From assembly GCA_026397725.1 (NCBI GenBank), contig JAPLUI010000330.1, positions 1 through 64,000 on the forward strand: 64,000 nt of DNA, given 5' to 3'. The notes below the pieces were generated by a model. The model made no database searches. It had not been told where the DNA came from and was given only the letters and a program-made list of their open reading frames with translations. Positions 9,801 to 17,230 of this stretch are shown here, one piece after another. Origin of the DNA: Verrucomicrobiota bacterium (GTDB lineage Bacteria > Verrucomicrobiota > Verrucomicrobiia > Verrucomicrobiales > Akkermansiaceae). Numbering within the stretch: the first letter of the stretch is position 1; every line of letters begins with the position of its first letter. Made by a program: the position numbers and the translations under genes.

Positions 9801-11583
9801 TGGTGCCACCGCCAACTGGGGCGCGCGCGATCTCACCGTCAATGCCGGGGGGGGCTCCGTCGATGTCACCGGCAGTGGCACCACCCTCAGCACCACCGGC
9901 ACCCTCACCGGAGCCGGCCAGCTCACCAAGCAGGGAGCCGGCACGCTGGTGCTCGGGCAAACCACCGGCACCGTCAGCACGCCCATTGCCATCAGTGGCG
10001 GCACGCTCACTTTGAACCACGGCGCGGGTGCGGTGTCCTACTCCGGCAAGTTCACCGGCAGCGGCGGGGATTTGCGGCTGGTCGGCAGCGGCACCCTGAC
10101 CCTCAGCGGCCCGAATGACTACACTGGCACCACCACCGTCACCCAAGGCACCTTGGCCGTCAACAACACCAGCGACAGCGGCACCGGCAGCGGCGCGGTC
10201 ACGGTGAAGTCCGCCGCCACCTTGGCCGGCACCGGCAGCATCAGTGGCAGCGTCAGCATCGAGTCCGGCGGCTTCGTCGCGCCGGGCAATGCCGGCATCG
10301 GTACGCTCACCGTCGCGTCCGCGGCGCTCACCGGCACCTATAAGTGCCAACTGGATGTCGCCGACTGCGACCAAGTGGTCGTTATCGGCGAACTAACGGT
10401 GAGTTCCGGCGCGGTCATCTCGGTGAGCACCCTCGGCACCCCGGCGGCGGCAAGTTATCTCATCGCCACCTATGGCTCGTTGGTGGGCAGCCTGCCGGTT
10501 GTCACCGGCATCCCCAGAGGCTATGTGCTGGATACCGCGACCGCCGGCCAGCTCAAGCTGTCACCGATGCCGGCCAACGTAACGATCATCGCCGACGTCG
10601 CCGCTGATTACACCGGGCCGAGCGCCTTGCCTGTCGGTTGGAGTTATCTATATTCAAGCCAGGCGTCCGGTGGGACCGAGGTTGCGCTGACGCCGGACCT
10701 CGCCCTTGGCAACGGTGGCAACTCTGGCTTCGGCAGGGGCGCGCCCGGCATTTTCAACCTGCCGGGGGTGATTGGCACACAGACTGGTGCCCAGTACGAG
10801 ATGTTCACTGACGGCGATCTGAATGCACCAGAGCTTGGTACCGACCTGCTCCTTCATCCAGGACCTGATGCTGCGAATAATACCATCATTCTCCGCTACA
10901 CCATCAGTGCGGCCGAAATCAGTTCATACGGCACCTCTGCAAGCATTGCCGGAAGCTTCCGGGATCTGATCCCCGGTGGGGACTCCGTCACCGTTAGCAT
11001 CTATCACAACGCGACCCAGTTGTTTGCCAAGTCCGGTTCTGCTGTTACTGGCACCCTTACCGAAGCCAATGGGCTGTTCAATATCAGTGGCCTTGCCGTG
11101 GCCGCCGATGATACGATCAGCTTTGTGGTCAATGCTAAAACCAACATCGGTGCGGACGAAACCGCGTTGCGCGGCACCATCGCGCTGGTCAAGAGCACTG
11201 GCGGTTTCAGCACTTGGGCCGACTCATGGACCGCTCCGGCACTGGCCGACAAGACGCCCGGCGGCGATCCCGACGGCGACGGCATCAGCAACCTGCTGGA
11301 ATACGTCATTGGCGGCGACCCGCGGGTGTCCAGCACCGGGTTCCTGCCCGAACAAGCCATTGTCGGAAGCGACCTGGTCCTGAGCTACCAGCGCAGCGAC
11401 GACTCCGAGGCCGACACCACTCAGACCGGCCAGTGGAGCACCAATCTGACCGACTGGTACGACCTCGCGCCGGTGCAGGTCAACGAGAACGACAGCGCCC
11501 CGGACGACATGGAGATCCGCATCCCGCTGTCGAACGCGGCGGACGGCCAACTCTTCGGCCGCCTGCACGTGACCATGCCCTGA
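6877..11583 (+). CDS. Large secreted PATR-repeat protein with three beta-sandwich modules
   Basis: This 1568-residue protein has a signal peptide ending near AVPANA (residue 31). The start at 6877 has an AGAGA purine stretch just upstream. Layout: unknown module A (about 33-240), PATR block (246-630), module A (640-835), PATR block (844-1230), module A (1237-1440), and the calcium-loop tail (1443-1568) ending LFGRLHVTMP. Module A is the same unit found twice in the previous gene; its endings (DTISFVVNANT..ADETALRGTI) suggest a jelly-roll or carbohydrate-binding-like fold, but I do not recognise a named family. No catalytic domain is present. Long stretches of DNA are near-identical between its own two PATR blocks and to the other two PATR genes, so recombination or gene conversion is likely. 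It has its own promoter cassette and hairpin leader and is followed by the paired-hairpin repeat. Confidence 0.85.
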   Translation: MKPQHTTTSFAPRIANWVAILLSMAAVPANATTIADIAGDYTGPTTLPADWSYFYSSLTSGATEYALTPNLTLGVATGGTNVGFGTLGGTLNLPGVLGTKIAAAQFEIFPDGDANAPVLGTDLVMHPGSDAEHSTLILRYTISAAKIASYGTSASIAGSFRDLVNPTGGNSVTVSVYHNTTQLFTKSGTVGTLTQANGTFNISDLTVAADDTISFVLNSNNEWGGDETALRGTIALVVPVRPSANIDWTGAASSAWNALATNWKLASNDAPTEFLPNDTVFFHDNPTTPVVDISDGNVNPLSATFDHTTATAYTLQGTNGIATGTLTKSGNGSLTITNSNSTSGAVALNGGLTSITTSGGLGSGALSFDGGVLEYTETGATANWAARNLTVNAGGGSVDVTDSGTTLSTTGTLSGAGLLTKLGAGTLVLGQSTGTVSTPIAISGGTLDLNHGAGTVTYSGNFTGSDGSLQIDGSGTLTLTGANDYTGTTTVTQGTLAVNNTSASGTGSGAVTVQSTATLAGTGSISGSVSIESGGFVAPGNAGIGTLTVASATLSGTYKCQLDATTADQVVITGALSVDSGAVIAITTLAVPTAASYTIATYGSLVGSLPAVTGIPSGYVLDTATAGQLKLAPVPANVAIIAAVTGPSSMPAGWSYLYSNQASGGTEVALTPDLPIGNGGNSGFGRPERSGFFYLPGVIGTQSGPQYEIFTDGDLNAGALGSDLLIHPDNLAAASNVILRYTISAAAIAAHGNSASIAGSFRELIPGGDSVTVSVYHNATQLFAKTGSGGTLTQANGTFDISGVTVAADDTISFVVNANTTVSADETALRGAITLTVPVRPAADIYWTGAASEAWNTLATNWELVSTNVATEFQPNDAVFFHDNPTTSVVDISDGNVSPLSTTFDNTTATAYTLQGSNGIATGTFNKSADGSLTITNSNSTYGAVALNGGLTSITYGDGLGSGAITFDGGALEYTGATANWGARDLTVNAGGGSVDVTGSGTTLSTTGTLTGAGQLTKQGAGTLVLGQTTGTVSTPIAISGGTLTLNHGAGAVSYSGKFTGSGGDLRLVGSGTLTLSGPNDYTGTTTVTQGTLAVNNTSDSGTGSGAVTVKSAATLAGTGSISGSVSIESGGFVAPGNAGIGTLTVASAALTGTYKCQLDVADCDQVVVIGELTVSSGAVISVSTLGTPAAASYLIATYGSLVGSLPVVTGIPRGYVLDTATAGQLKLSPMPANVTIIADVAADYTGPSALPVGWSYLYSSQASGGTEVALTPDLALGNGGNSGFGRGAPGIFNLPGVIGTQTGAQYEMFTDGDLNAPELGTDLLLHPGPDAANNTIILRYTISAAEISSYGTSASIAGSFRDLIPGGDSVTVSIYHNATQLFAKSGSAVTGTLTEANGLFNISGLAVAADDTISFVVNAKTNIGADETALRGTIALVKSTGGFSTWADSWTAPALADKTPGGDPDGDGISNLLEYVIGGDPRVSSTGFLPEQAIVGSDLVLSYQRSDDSEADTTQTGQWSTNLTDWYDLAPVQVNENDSAPDDMEIRIPLSNAADGQLFGRLHVTMP

Positions 11584-11608
11584 TTTGCCCGCCGCAGAAA
11601 GACCCCAA

Positions 11609-11671
11609 GTGGCACGGTCCCGCGCCGTGTCACGGCAGGGCGGGAGGTGTGCTGGTTTTCGCCTCCCGCCC
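11609..11671. repeat. Paired-hairpin intergenic repeat, copy 2
   Basis: Hairpin 1, GTGGCACGG/CCGTGTCAC (11609-11617 with 11625-11633), has one G-U pair; hairpin 2, GGGCGGGAGG/CCTCCCGCCC (11638-11647 with 11662-11671), has TTTT in the loop. Order, spacing and flanking GACCCCAAGTGGCACGG match copy 1 at 2030. Both copies follow PATR genes with the same 3' end, so the repeat may have been duplicated along with the gene ends. Confidence 0.7.
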
Positions 11672-11804
11672 GGTCATCCCAAGTTGTGGCATCTCCCTGT
11701 AGAGGGCTCTGCCACCGCGCTCCATTGCCAAGCGCCCATTGAGCTTCCCCAGAATCACCTGACCCGGGCTCGCTAGCTCCACCCACTGGGCGGAACGGTC
11801 CTCT

Positions 11805-11896
11805 CGCTGAACTGCACATGACGGCAAAAGCACATCGGACTTCCGCAAGAAACAAGTTGCGTGCTGCAAAATCCGGCATAGATAGATCGTCATCTT
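11805..11896 (+). promoter_or_regulatory. Shared upstream cassette, copy B (probable promoter)
   Basis: The cassette starts CGCTGAACTGCACATGACGG, shared with copy C at 20346, then TTCCGCAAGAAAC, TTGCGTGCTGCAAAATCCGGC and ATAGATAGATCGTCAT. TTGCGT and TAGATA are 16 bases apart. It overlaps the extended ORF-track start (11907), which supports the later start at 11988 for the GH172 gene. Confidence 0.6.
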
Positions 11897-11940
11897 ACCC
11901 CGCCGTATGGCGTGCAGTTCCATCGCCATTGCGGCGGGGT
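11897..11940 (+). ncRNA. Hairpin in 5' leader, copy B
   Basis: This is a nearly continuous helix: ACCCCGCCG/CGGCGGGGT (11897-11905 with 11932-11940), then ATGGCG/CGCCAT (11907-11912 with 11924-11929), with an 11-base apical loop. It lies between CGTCAT and the start codon of the GH172 gene and is followed by TGGCTGTCCG, which the copy at 39304 shares. One G-C pair here is A-T in that copy, a compensatory change that argues for a selected structure. Its role (riboswitch-like, protein-bound or attenuator) is unknown. Confidence 0.5.
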
Positions 11941-11987
11941 GGCTGTCCGTTTCAATCAACCACGATCTAACCAACAACAGGAATCAA

Positions 11988-13676
11988 ATGAAACCCCGCA
12001 AGCAGTCCACCGTCCGCCGCTCCGGCTCAATTTCAGTCGCAGTGAGCTTCGCCATGTCGTTGTCCGCCGTTCACGCCGTGCCCCTCACCGGGGATGGGCG
12101 CTTTGATCAGGGCGGCGGATTCAATTGCCTAGCCCAAACGGTGTTAACCAAGGACGAAGGGAACCTCGGGGATTCCGGCAAGCCCCCGGACACCGTTACC
12201 TTTCCGCAGCTATTGGGGGAGATGAGCGATCCGTCTTCCCTGGCCCGCTGGCAATCTGAGGAATGGACAGGCAAGCAGGCGAGCGCGTTGCGGGTGGACA
12301 AAAGGCATAACGTGGGGTTCCACGCCGAGGTTAAGGAGATTGGCAACTACATTCGCGAAGAGAGGAATGAAAACGGGCAAAGCGAGTTGGTGTTGATGGA
12401 GGACTTGGGCCCCGGGGCCGTGGTGCGGATCTGGTTTGGCAACGTGGAGGGGAATACCAATACGATCATGCGGGTGTATTTTGACGGGGATAAGAACGCA
12501 TCGATCATCACAAAGTGCGGGGATTTCGGTTATGGGAAAGATTTTATCAAGCCCCCGTTTGCCGCCAACCGGGCCCGGGGTGCGAATGTGTACCTGCCGA
12601 TCCCATATGCAAAGTCCTGCAAGATAACGGCGGAGAACAGCAAGGACTTGTTCTATGTGATCCAATACCGGTCGTATGGTCCGCAAACGCGCATCGAGAC
12701 TTTCGATAGATCGCGGTATGAACGCGTGCTCGAACTCGTCGCTGCCACCGGGGCCTCCTTGGTGAAACCCGCCGTTGACTTGAACGATTTCCACGCCGTA
12801 ATCCATGAAACCCTGACCCCTAAATCCTCGGCTCAAGCTGATTTGAAACAGGGAGACCGGGCTGTCAATTTTCTGGCCGTGAAAATTGAAGCCAAGGATA
12901 TGAGGGCCGCCTTGCGCAGCACGTTTCTTAAACTCGATTTCGACGGAAATGAAACCGTCAATTGTCCCGTGGGAGATTTCTTTGGCAGTGGCTTGGGCTT
13001 GAATCCCCTGGACGACTGGATCAGGAGCGTGCGGCCAAACGGCGCAATGTCGTGCCGCTGGGTCATGCCATACCAGAAAGCGGCCCGCCTGAGAATTGAG
13101 TGTAACGGGAGCGAGCCGGTCAAGGTTGCCGTCGCGATCAATTATCAATCCTGGAAATGGGATGATCGCAGCATGTATTTCCACTCGAATTGGGGGCTTT
13201 TGGAGAAGCTGGGGATTCTGCCGCGGCCCAATTTCAATTTCGTCCACATTGAGGGCAAAGGAGTCTATGTGGGAGACACCCTTACGATAACCACTGATTC
13301 GCAGTTATGGTGGGGAGAGGGCCCCGAAAAGATCTGCATTGACGGCGAGGGTTTCCCGTCCCAGATCGGGACCGGCACGGAGGATTACTATGGCTATGCC
13401 TTTGGCGAGCGCGAGTTGTTTTACGCGCCTTTCCACTCCCAGCCCAGGACACCGGAAGGTCCCGCCTGGTTGGGAACAACAGTGAACACAAGGATCCGCT
13501 CGCTGGATGCCATTCCCTTCAAAAAGTCGCTTAATCTGGATCTGGAAATATGGACCCATGATAGCAGTGGAAGCGTTCAAAAGTATGTGGATTATGCCGT
13601 GGCAACCTATTGGTACGGCTTCCCGGATGCCAAGGGGCACTGGATTAGCGAGCCGGTCAGGATGAAGACACCGTGA
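11988..13676 (+). CDS. Secreted GH172 (DUF2961) glycoside hydrolase
   Basis: I take the ATG at 11988, not the ORF-track 11907: it has AGGA six bases upstream, begins a clean signal peptide (cleavage near AVHA, residue 27), and the longer version would translate the leader hairpin. The 562-residue protein is one DUF2961/GH172 domain, about half the length of the fused version at 2257. E444 (WWGEGPE) and E465 (GTGTEDYYG) keep the 21-residue spacing of the proposed catalytic glutamates. Known GH172 members hydrolyse difructose anhydride or mycobacterial arabinan furanosides; the substrate here is open. Base composition is less GC-rich and the CTAAC/GTTAG word common further on is almost absent from this gene and the next two, hinting at a different history. 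Confidence 0.88.
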   Translation: MKPRKQSTVRRSGSISVAVSFAMSLSAVHAVPLTGDGRFDQGGGFNCLAQTVLTKDEGNLGDSGKPPDTVTFPQLLGEMSDPSSLARWQSEEWTGKQASALRVDKRHNVGFHAEVKEIGNYIREERNENGQSELVLMEDLGPGAVVRIWFGNVEGNTNTIMRVYFDGDKNASIITKCGDFGYGKDFIKPPFAANRARGANVYLPIPYAKSCKITAENSKDLFYVIQYRSYGPQTRIETFDRSRYERVLELVAATGASLVKPAVDLNDFHAVIHETLTPKSSAQADLKQGDRAVNFLAVKIEAKDMRAALRSTFLKLDFDGNETVNCPVGDFFGSGLGLNPLDDWIRSVRPNGAMSCRWVMPYQKAARLRIECNGSEPVKVAVAINYQSWKWDDRSMYFHSNWGLLEKLGILPRPNFNFVHIEGKGVYVGDTLTITTDSQLWWGEGPEKICIDGEGFPSQIGTGTEDYYGYAFGERELFYAPFHSQPRTPEGPAWLGTTVNTRIRSLDAIPFKKSLNLDLEIWTHDSSGSVQKYVDYAVATYWYGFPDAKGHWISEPVRMKTP

Positions 13677-13807
13677 GGTCGGGCAATAGAAGAACCACCT
13701 TGCCCTCTCACCCGCGAAGCGCTGATACAGCGGAAGCCATTGGTCTGAACCGCCCGCGCCTCCGCCCTACTCGACCAGTTCAGTTAGAATAGAATAACAG
13801 CAACGCA

Positions 13808-16800
13808 ATGACGACACGGAAACTGATGACGCGAATACTGATGGCGGGCCTGGCGCTTTACACGCTGGCTGGAATCGCCCGAGCTGGAACGGATCTGGCG
13901 GGGGAATTTGTGACTCCTCCGGATACCGCGATGCCGTGGGTGAACATGTGGTGGTTCGATGAGATCACACCTGCGGACATTACCCAGCACATGGAGGAAC
14001 TGAAAGCGAAAGGCGTGGGTGGCGTGATGCTGATCGATACGAGCAGCATGCCGGGTGCGCCTTACATGAGCGACAAGTGGCGCGTATTGTTTCGCCATGC
14101 GGTGCGCGAGGCGGACCGTCTTGGGTTGAAAATGGGTGTGAATGTCTGCGTCGGATGGCCCTCGGGCGGGCCGTGGATCACACCGGAGAATTCGAGTTGG
14201 ACGGTGCTCAGTTCCAGAACCGTCATCAAGGGGCCGCAGCGGTTTTCAGCCAAACTGGTGGAGCCGAATGGCAAGGGGGCACTCTATGCCGATGTCGCGG
14301 TCCATGCCTATCCGATTCCCGACGAAACTTCCGCTCGGGGGCCGCAGATTGCGGTGGGCGGCAATCCGGGTGAGTTGTCGAATCTGCTGAGCGGCAATTT
14401 CAACACCCCTTGGAATTCCGGAGCTGATCCATGGATCAAAGTCGATTTCGGTGGGCCGCATCTGGTGGATTGGATCTGGATTGACGGAGGGAACCGGATC
14501 GTTATCGAGGCTTCGGCCGACGGCGTCGCGTTCACGCCGGTGGCCACGTGGGATGCGCAACCGCGCAGTGAATCGGTCTATCGGTCAGTGCCTGCCACCA
14601 CGGCACGCTGGTTTCGTGTTGGGGTATCGGGCGGCGTGCGCGGCTTCGCGTTGGGCGTGCGGGCCGAAGTGGATCGGGTGGTTCGCCTGGCTGCCAAACG
14701 GGCGATCACCCATCCGTCGAATGTGACGGGCGCCCGACTGGCCGATCAGGTCAGTCTCGTGCGGGAAGATCTGGTGGCGTTGCCCAGCGACCGGCCGCTA
14801 CGGATGCAGGACGCGATTGACCTGACCGCCAAGGTTACCGCTGAAGGAACACTGAACTGGGACGTGCCGCCGGGAAAATGGAATGTGGTGCGGATTGGTC
14901 GTACCACGACCGGGATGAGCGTGGGTGGGGGGCTGTTGCCCGACTACCTCAGCCCGCAAGCGTCGGAGCAAAATTATTCGAAGGGCATGAAGCCGTTGGT
15001 GGGCGATGCCGGCGCGCTTGTTGGGAAGACGCTGCAGTATTTCATTGAGGACAATGTTGAAATCGACCGCGTCTATTGTTGGACGCCACGGCTGCTCGAA
15101 GAATTTCAGCAACGCCGCGGTTACCAACCGGCCCCATACCTTGCGGCGATGGCTGGCGAGATCGTCGAGAACGTCGAAATCACGGATCGCTTCCTGGCGG
15201 ACGTGCGGCGGACGATCGCCGATTGTGTGGCCGACGGCCATTACGGCCGCTGGGCGGAACTGGCCCATGCCGATGGCATCAAGGTGCGGGCGGAAGCCGG
15301 CGGCCAGCATCATCCACGTTTGCTGTGCAACGACGGGCTGATGAATCAGGGGCGCGTGGACGTGCCGGTCGCGGAGTTCTGGGTCAATGAATGGTGGAAG
15401 GAAAATCAGTGGGTTCCGGCCAACCATCATGTCATCACCACCCCGGGTTGGGACGAGGCGGCCCAGAACGTCAACGCGAAACAGGCGGCGAGTGCCGGAC
15501 ACTTGTACGGCAAACCGCTGGTGGCAAGCGAGTCGTTCACGACCGCGATGCGTCGAACAAACTGGGGCGCGGCACCAGCAGATCTGCTGCGTTACGCGAA
15601 CATCGCCTTTTGCGAGGGCATCAACACGTTGTCTATCCATGGATCGGCCACCTCAGGCCCCGCCGCCGGCAAGCCCGGAAAGATGTTTCCGGCGGGCACG
15701 CATTTCAACCACAACGTGACTTGGTGGAATCAGGGTGCCGCACCATTCCTGCTCTATCTGACGCGTTGCTCGCACCTGCTGCGGCAGGGCCATTTTGTGG
15801 CCGATGTGCTGTACTACAGCGGCGATGAAGCGCCCAATTTCGTGCCGCCTAAAACCATCGATCCTGCACGCGGATTCGGCTATGACTATGACGTCTGCAA
15901 TACCGAGATTCTGCTCACGCGTTTGTCGGTCAAGGACGGGCGGATGGTGCTGCCCGATGAGATGAGTTATCGGGTGCTGGTTTTGCCGGATCAAAAAACC
16001 ATGCCGCTGGAAGTGCTCGGGAAAATCAAGACTATGGTTGAAGCCGGCGCGACGGTCGTGGGTCCAAGGCCGGAACGAACTCCAGGACTGAAAGATTACC
16101 CGAAGTGCGACGAACAGCTCCGTCAGATGGCTGAACAACTATGGGGCGACGAGGATAATAAGGTCGTCATGCAGCGCGAGGTTGGTAAAGGCCGGATCAT
16201 TCGCGGCAAGGCAGTGCGAGACATCCTGCAGGCGGACGGCATCGGCCCTGATTTCTCATTTCATACGGAAGAGAAGATTCAGCCACTGAGTAACGGTGCA
16301 GCGTGGGCACCTGTTAGCGTGGTTGGTGGCTATGGCTGTGCGCCATGGGGCACGCCCGGCTCATTCAAAGCCCCGCCGTTCCTGGACTTCATTCATCGCT
16401 CTGTCGATGGGACTGAAATCTATTTCGTGGCGAATCGCAGGGCTTCGGCTCTGCACGCTGATTGCACGTTCCGCGTCAGCGGCAAGCAGCCGGAACTGTG
16501 GGATCAGGTGACGGGCGTGCAACGCGACCTGCCGCAGTTCGAGTCGAAGGACGGCTGCACATCCGTGCCCCTGGAGTTTGAGCCCTACGGCGCGATGTTT
16601 GTGGTTTTCCGCAAGAACGTCCAACAGCGGGATGATACAACTCAGCACCGCGGTGAAGTCAATTTCCCTGGTTTGAGCCAGACGCAGGAACTCACGGGGC
16701 AGTGGACCATTCAGTTCGATCCGCAGTGGTTCTATCCGACCAATGGACTGACTGCCGAGCAAGCCAAGGGCCTGATGGTCTTTGACAAACTGGAGGACTG

Positions 16801-17230
16801 GACGAAGCGTGCGGAACCGGCGGTGCGCAATTTCAGCGGCACGGCGGTCTATAAAAAGGTCTTCAGCATGCCGGCGCCGGTTGCCGGCCAGCGGTGTTAT
16901 CTTGATCTGGGCACGGTCAAGGACCTCGCCAAAGTGCGCCTCAATGGCAAAGACCTGGCGGTGGTCTGGTGCTCACCCTGGCGGGTCGAGATAACCGCGG
17001 CCGCCAAGCCGGGTGACAACGCGCTGGAAATCGAGATGGTCAATCTGTGGCCGAATCGCTTGATCGGCGATAGCACACTACCTGCCACGGAGCGGCGCAC
17101 GCGCACCGGGTTCAATATTGATATTGTTGATACCAGCCAACCAGTCGCGGCGCTCGTGGGATGGATCAGCAAGGATCCGCTATCTTCCGGTCTGCTCGGC
17201 CCGGTGACAATCCAAACAACATTACCATGA
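13808..17230 (+). CDS. Secreted GH106 alpha-L-rhamnosidase
   Basis: This 1140-residue protein has a signal peptide (MTTRKLMTRILMAGLALYTL, cleavage near GIARA). The opening, FVTPPDTAMPWVNMWWF.. followed by ITQHMEELKAKGVGGVMLI, is the diagnostic N-terminal barrel pattern of GH106, which removes alpha-L-rhamnose from plant and bacterial glycans. A discoidin-like insert lies near residues 200-280, the barrel continues to about 640, and the C terminus (about 1000-1100: VYKKVFSM.. RLNGKDLAVVWCSPW) is the sugar-binding beta-sandwich typical of the family. Full length for GH106. The TGA overlaps the ATG of the GH78 gene in an ATGA arrangement, so the two rhamnosidases are translationally coupled. A second intact GH106 lies at 39392 and a broken one at 37611. 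Confidence 0.9.
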   Translation: MTTRKLMTRILMAGLALYTLAGIARAGTDLAGEFVTPPDTAMPWVNMWWFDEITPADITQHMEELKAKGVGGVMLIDTSSMPGAPYMSDKWRVLFRHAVREADRLGLKMGVNVCVGWPSGGPWITPENSSWTVLSSRTVIKGPQRFSAKLVEPNGKGALYADVAVHAYPIPDETSARGPQIAVGGNPGELSNLLSGNFNTPWNSGADPWIKVDFGGPHLVDWIWIDGGNRIVIEASADGVAFTPVATWDAQPRSESVYRSVPATTARWFRVGVSGGVRGFALGVRAEVDRVVRLAAKRAITHPSNVTGARLADQVSLVREDLVALPSDRPLRMQDAIDLTAKVTAEGTLNWDVPPGKWNVVRIGRTTTGMSVGGGLLPDYLSPQASEQNYSKGMKPLVGDAGALVGKTLQYFIEDNVEIDRVYCWTPRLLEEFQQRRGYQPAPYLAAMAGEIVENVEITDRFLADVRRTIADCVADGHYGRWAELAHADGIKVRAEAGGQHHPRLLCNDGLMNQGRVDVPVAEFWVNEWWKENQWVPANHHVITTPGWDEAAQNVNAKQAASAGHLYGKPLVASESFTTAMRRTNWGAAPADLLRYANIAFCEGINTLSIHGSATSGPAAGKPGKMFPAGTHFNHNVTWWNQGAAPFLLYLTRCSHLLRQGHFVADVLYYSGDEAPNFVPPKTIDPARGFGYDYDVCNTEILLTRLSVKDGRMVLPDEMSYRVLVLPDQKTMPLEVLGKIKTMVEAGATVVGPRPERTPGLKDYPKCDEQLRQMAEQLWGDEDNKVVMQREVGKGRIIRGKAVRDILQADGIGPDFSFHTEEKIQPLSNGAAWAPVSVVGGYGCAPWGTPGSFKAPPFLDFIHRSVDGTEIYFVANRRASALHADCTFRVSGKQPELWDQVTGVQRDLPQFESKDGCTSVPLEFEPYGAMFVVFRKNVQQRDDTTQHRGEVNFPGLSQTQELTGQWTIQFDPQWFYPTNGLTAEQAKGLMVFDKLEDWTKRAEPAVRNFSGTAVYKKVFSMPAPVAGQRCYLDLGTVKDLAKVRLNGKDLAVVWCSPWRVEITAAAKPGDNALEIEMVNLWPNRLIGDSTLPATERRTRTGFNIDIVDTSQPVAALVGWISKDPLSSGLLGPVTIQTTLP

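Noticed and set aside
11897-11940. Leader hairpin as an integron attC site or IS terminal repeat
   Set aside because: There are no paired simple sites, no integrase or transposase nearby, no target duplication, and the stem is single and always upstream of a gene.
11907-11987. Extended N-terminus of the GH172 ORF
   Set aside because: It would translate the leader hairpin; the ATG at 11988 has AGGA and a signal peptide.
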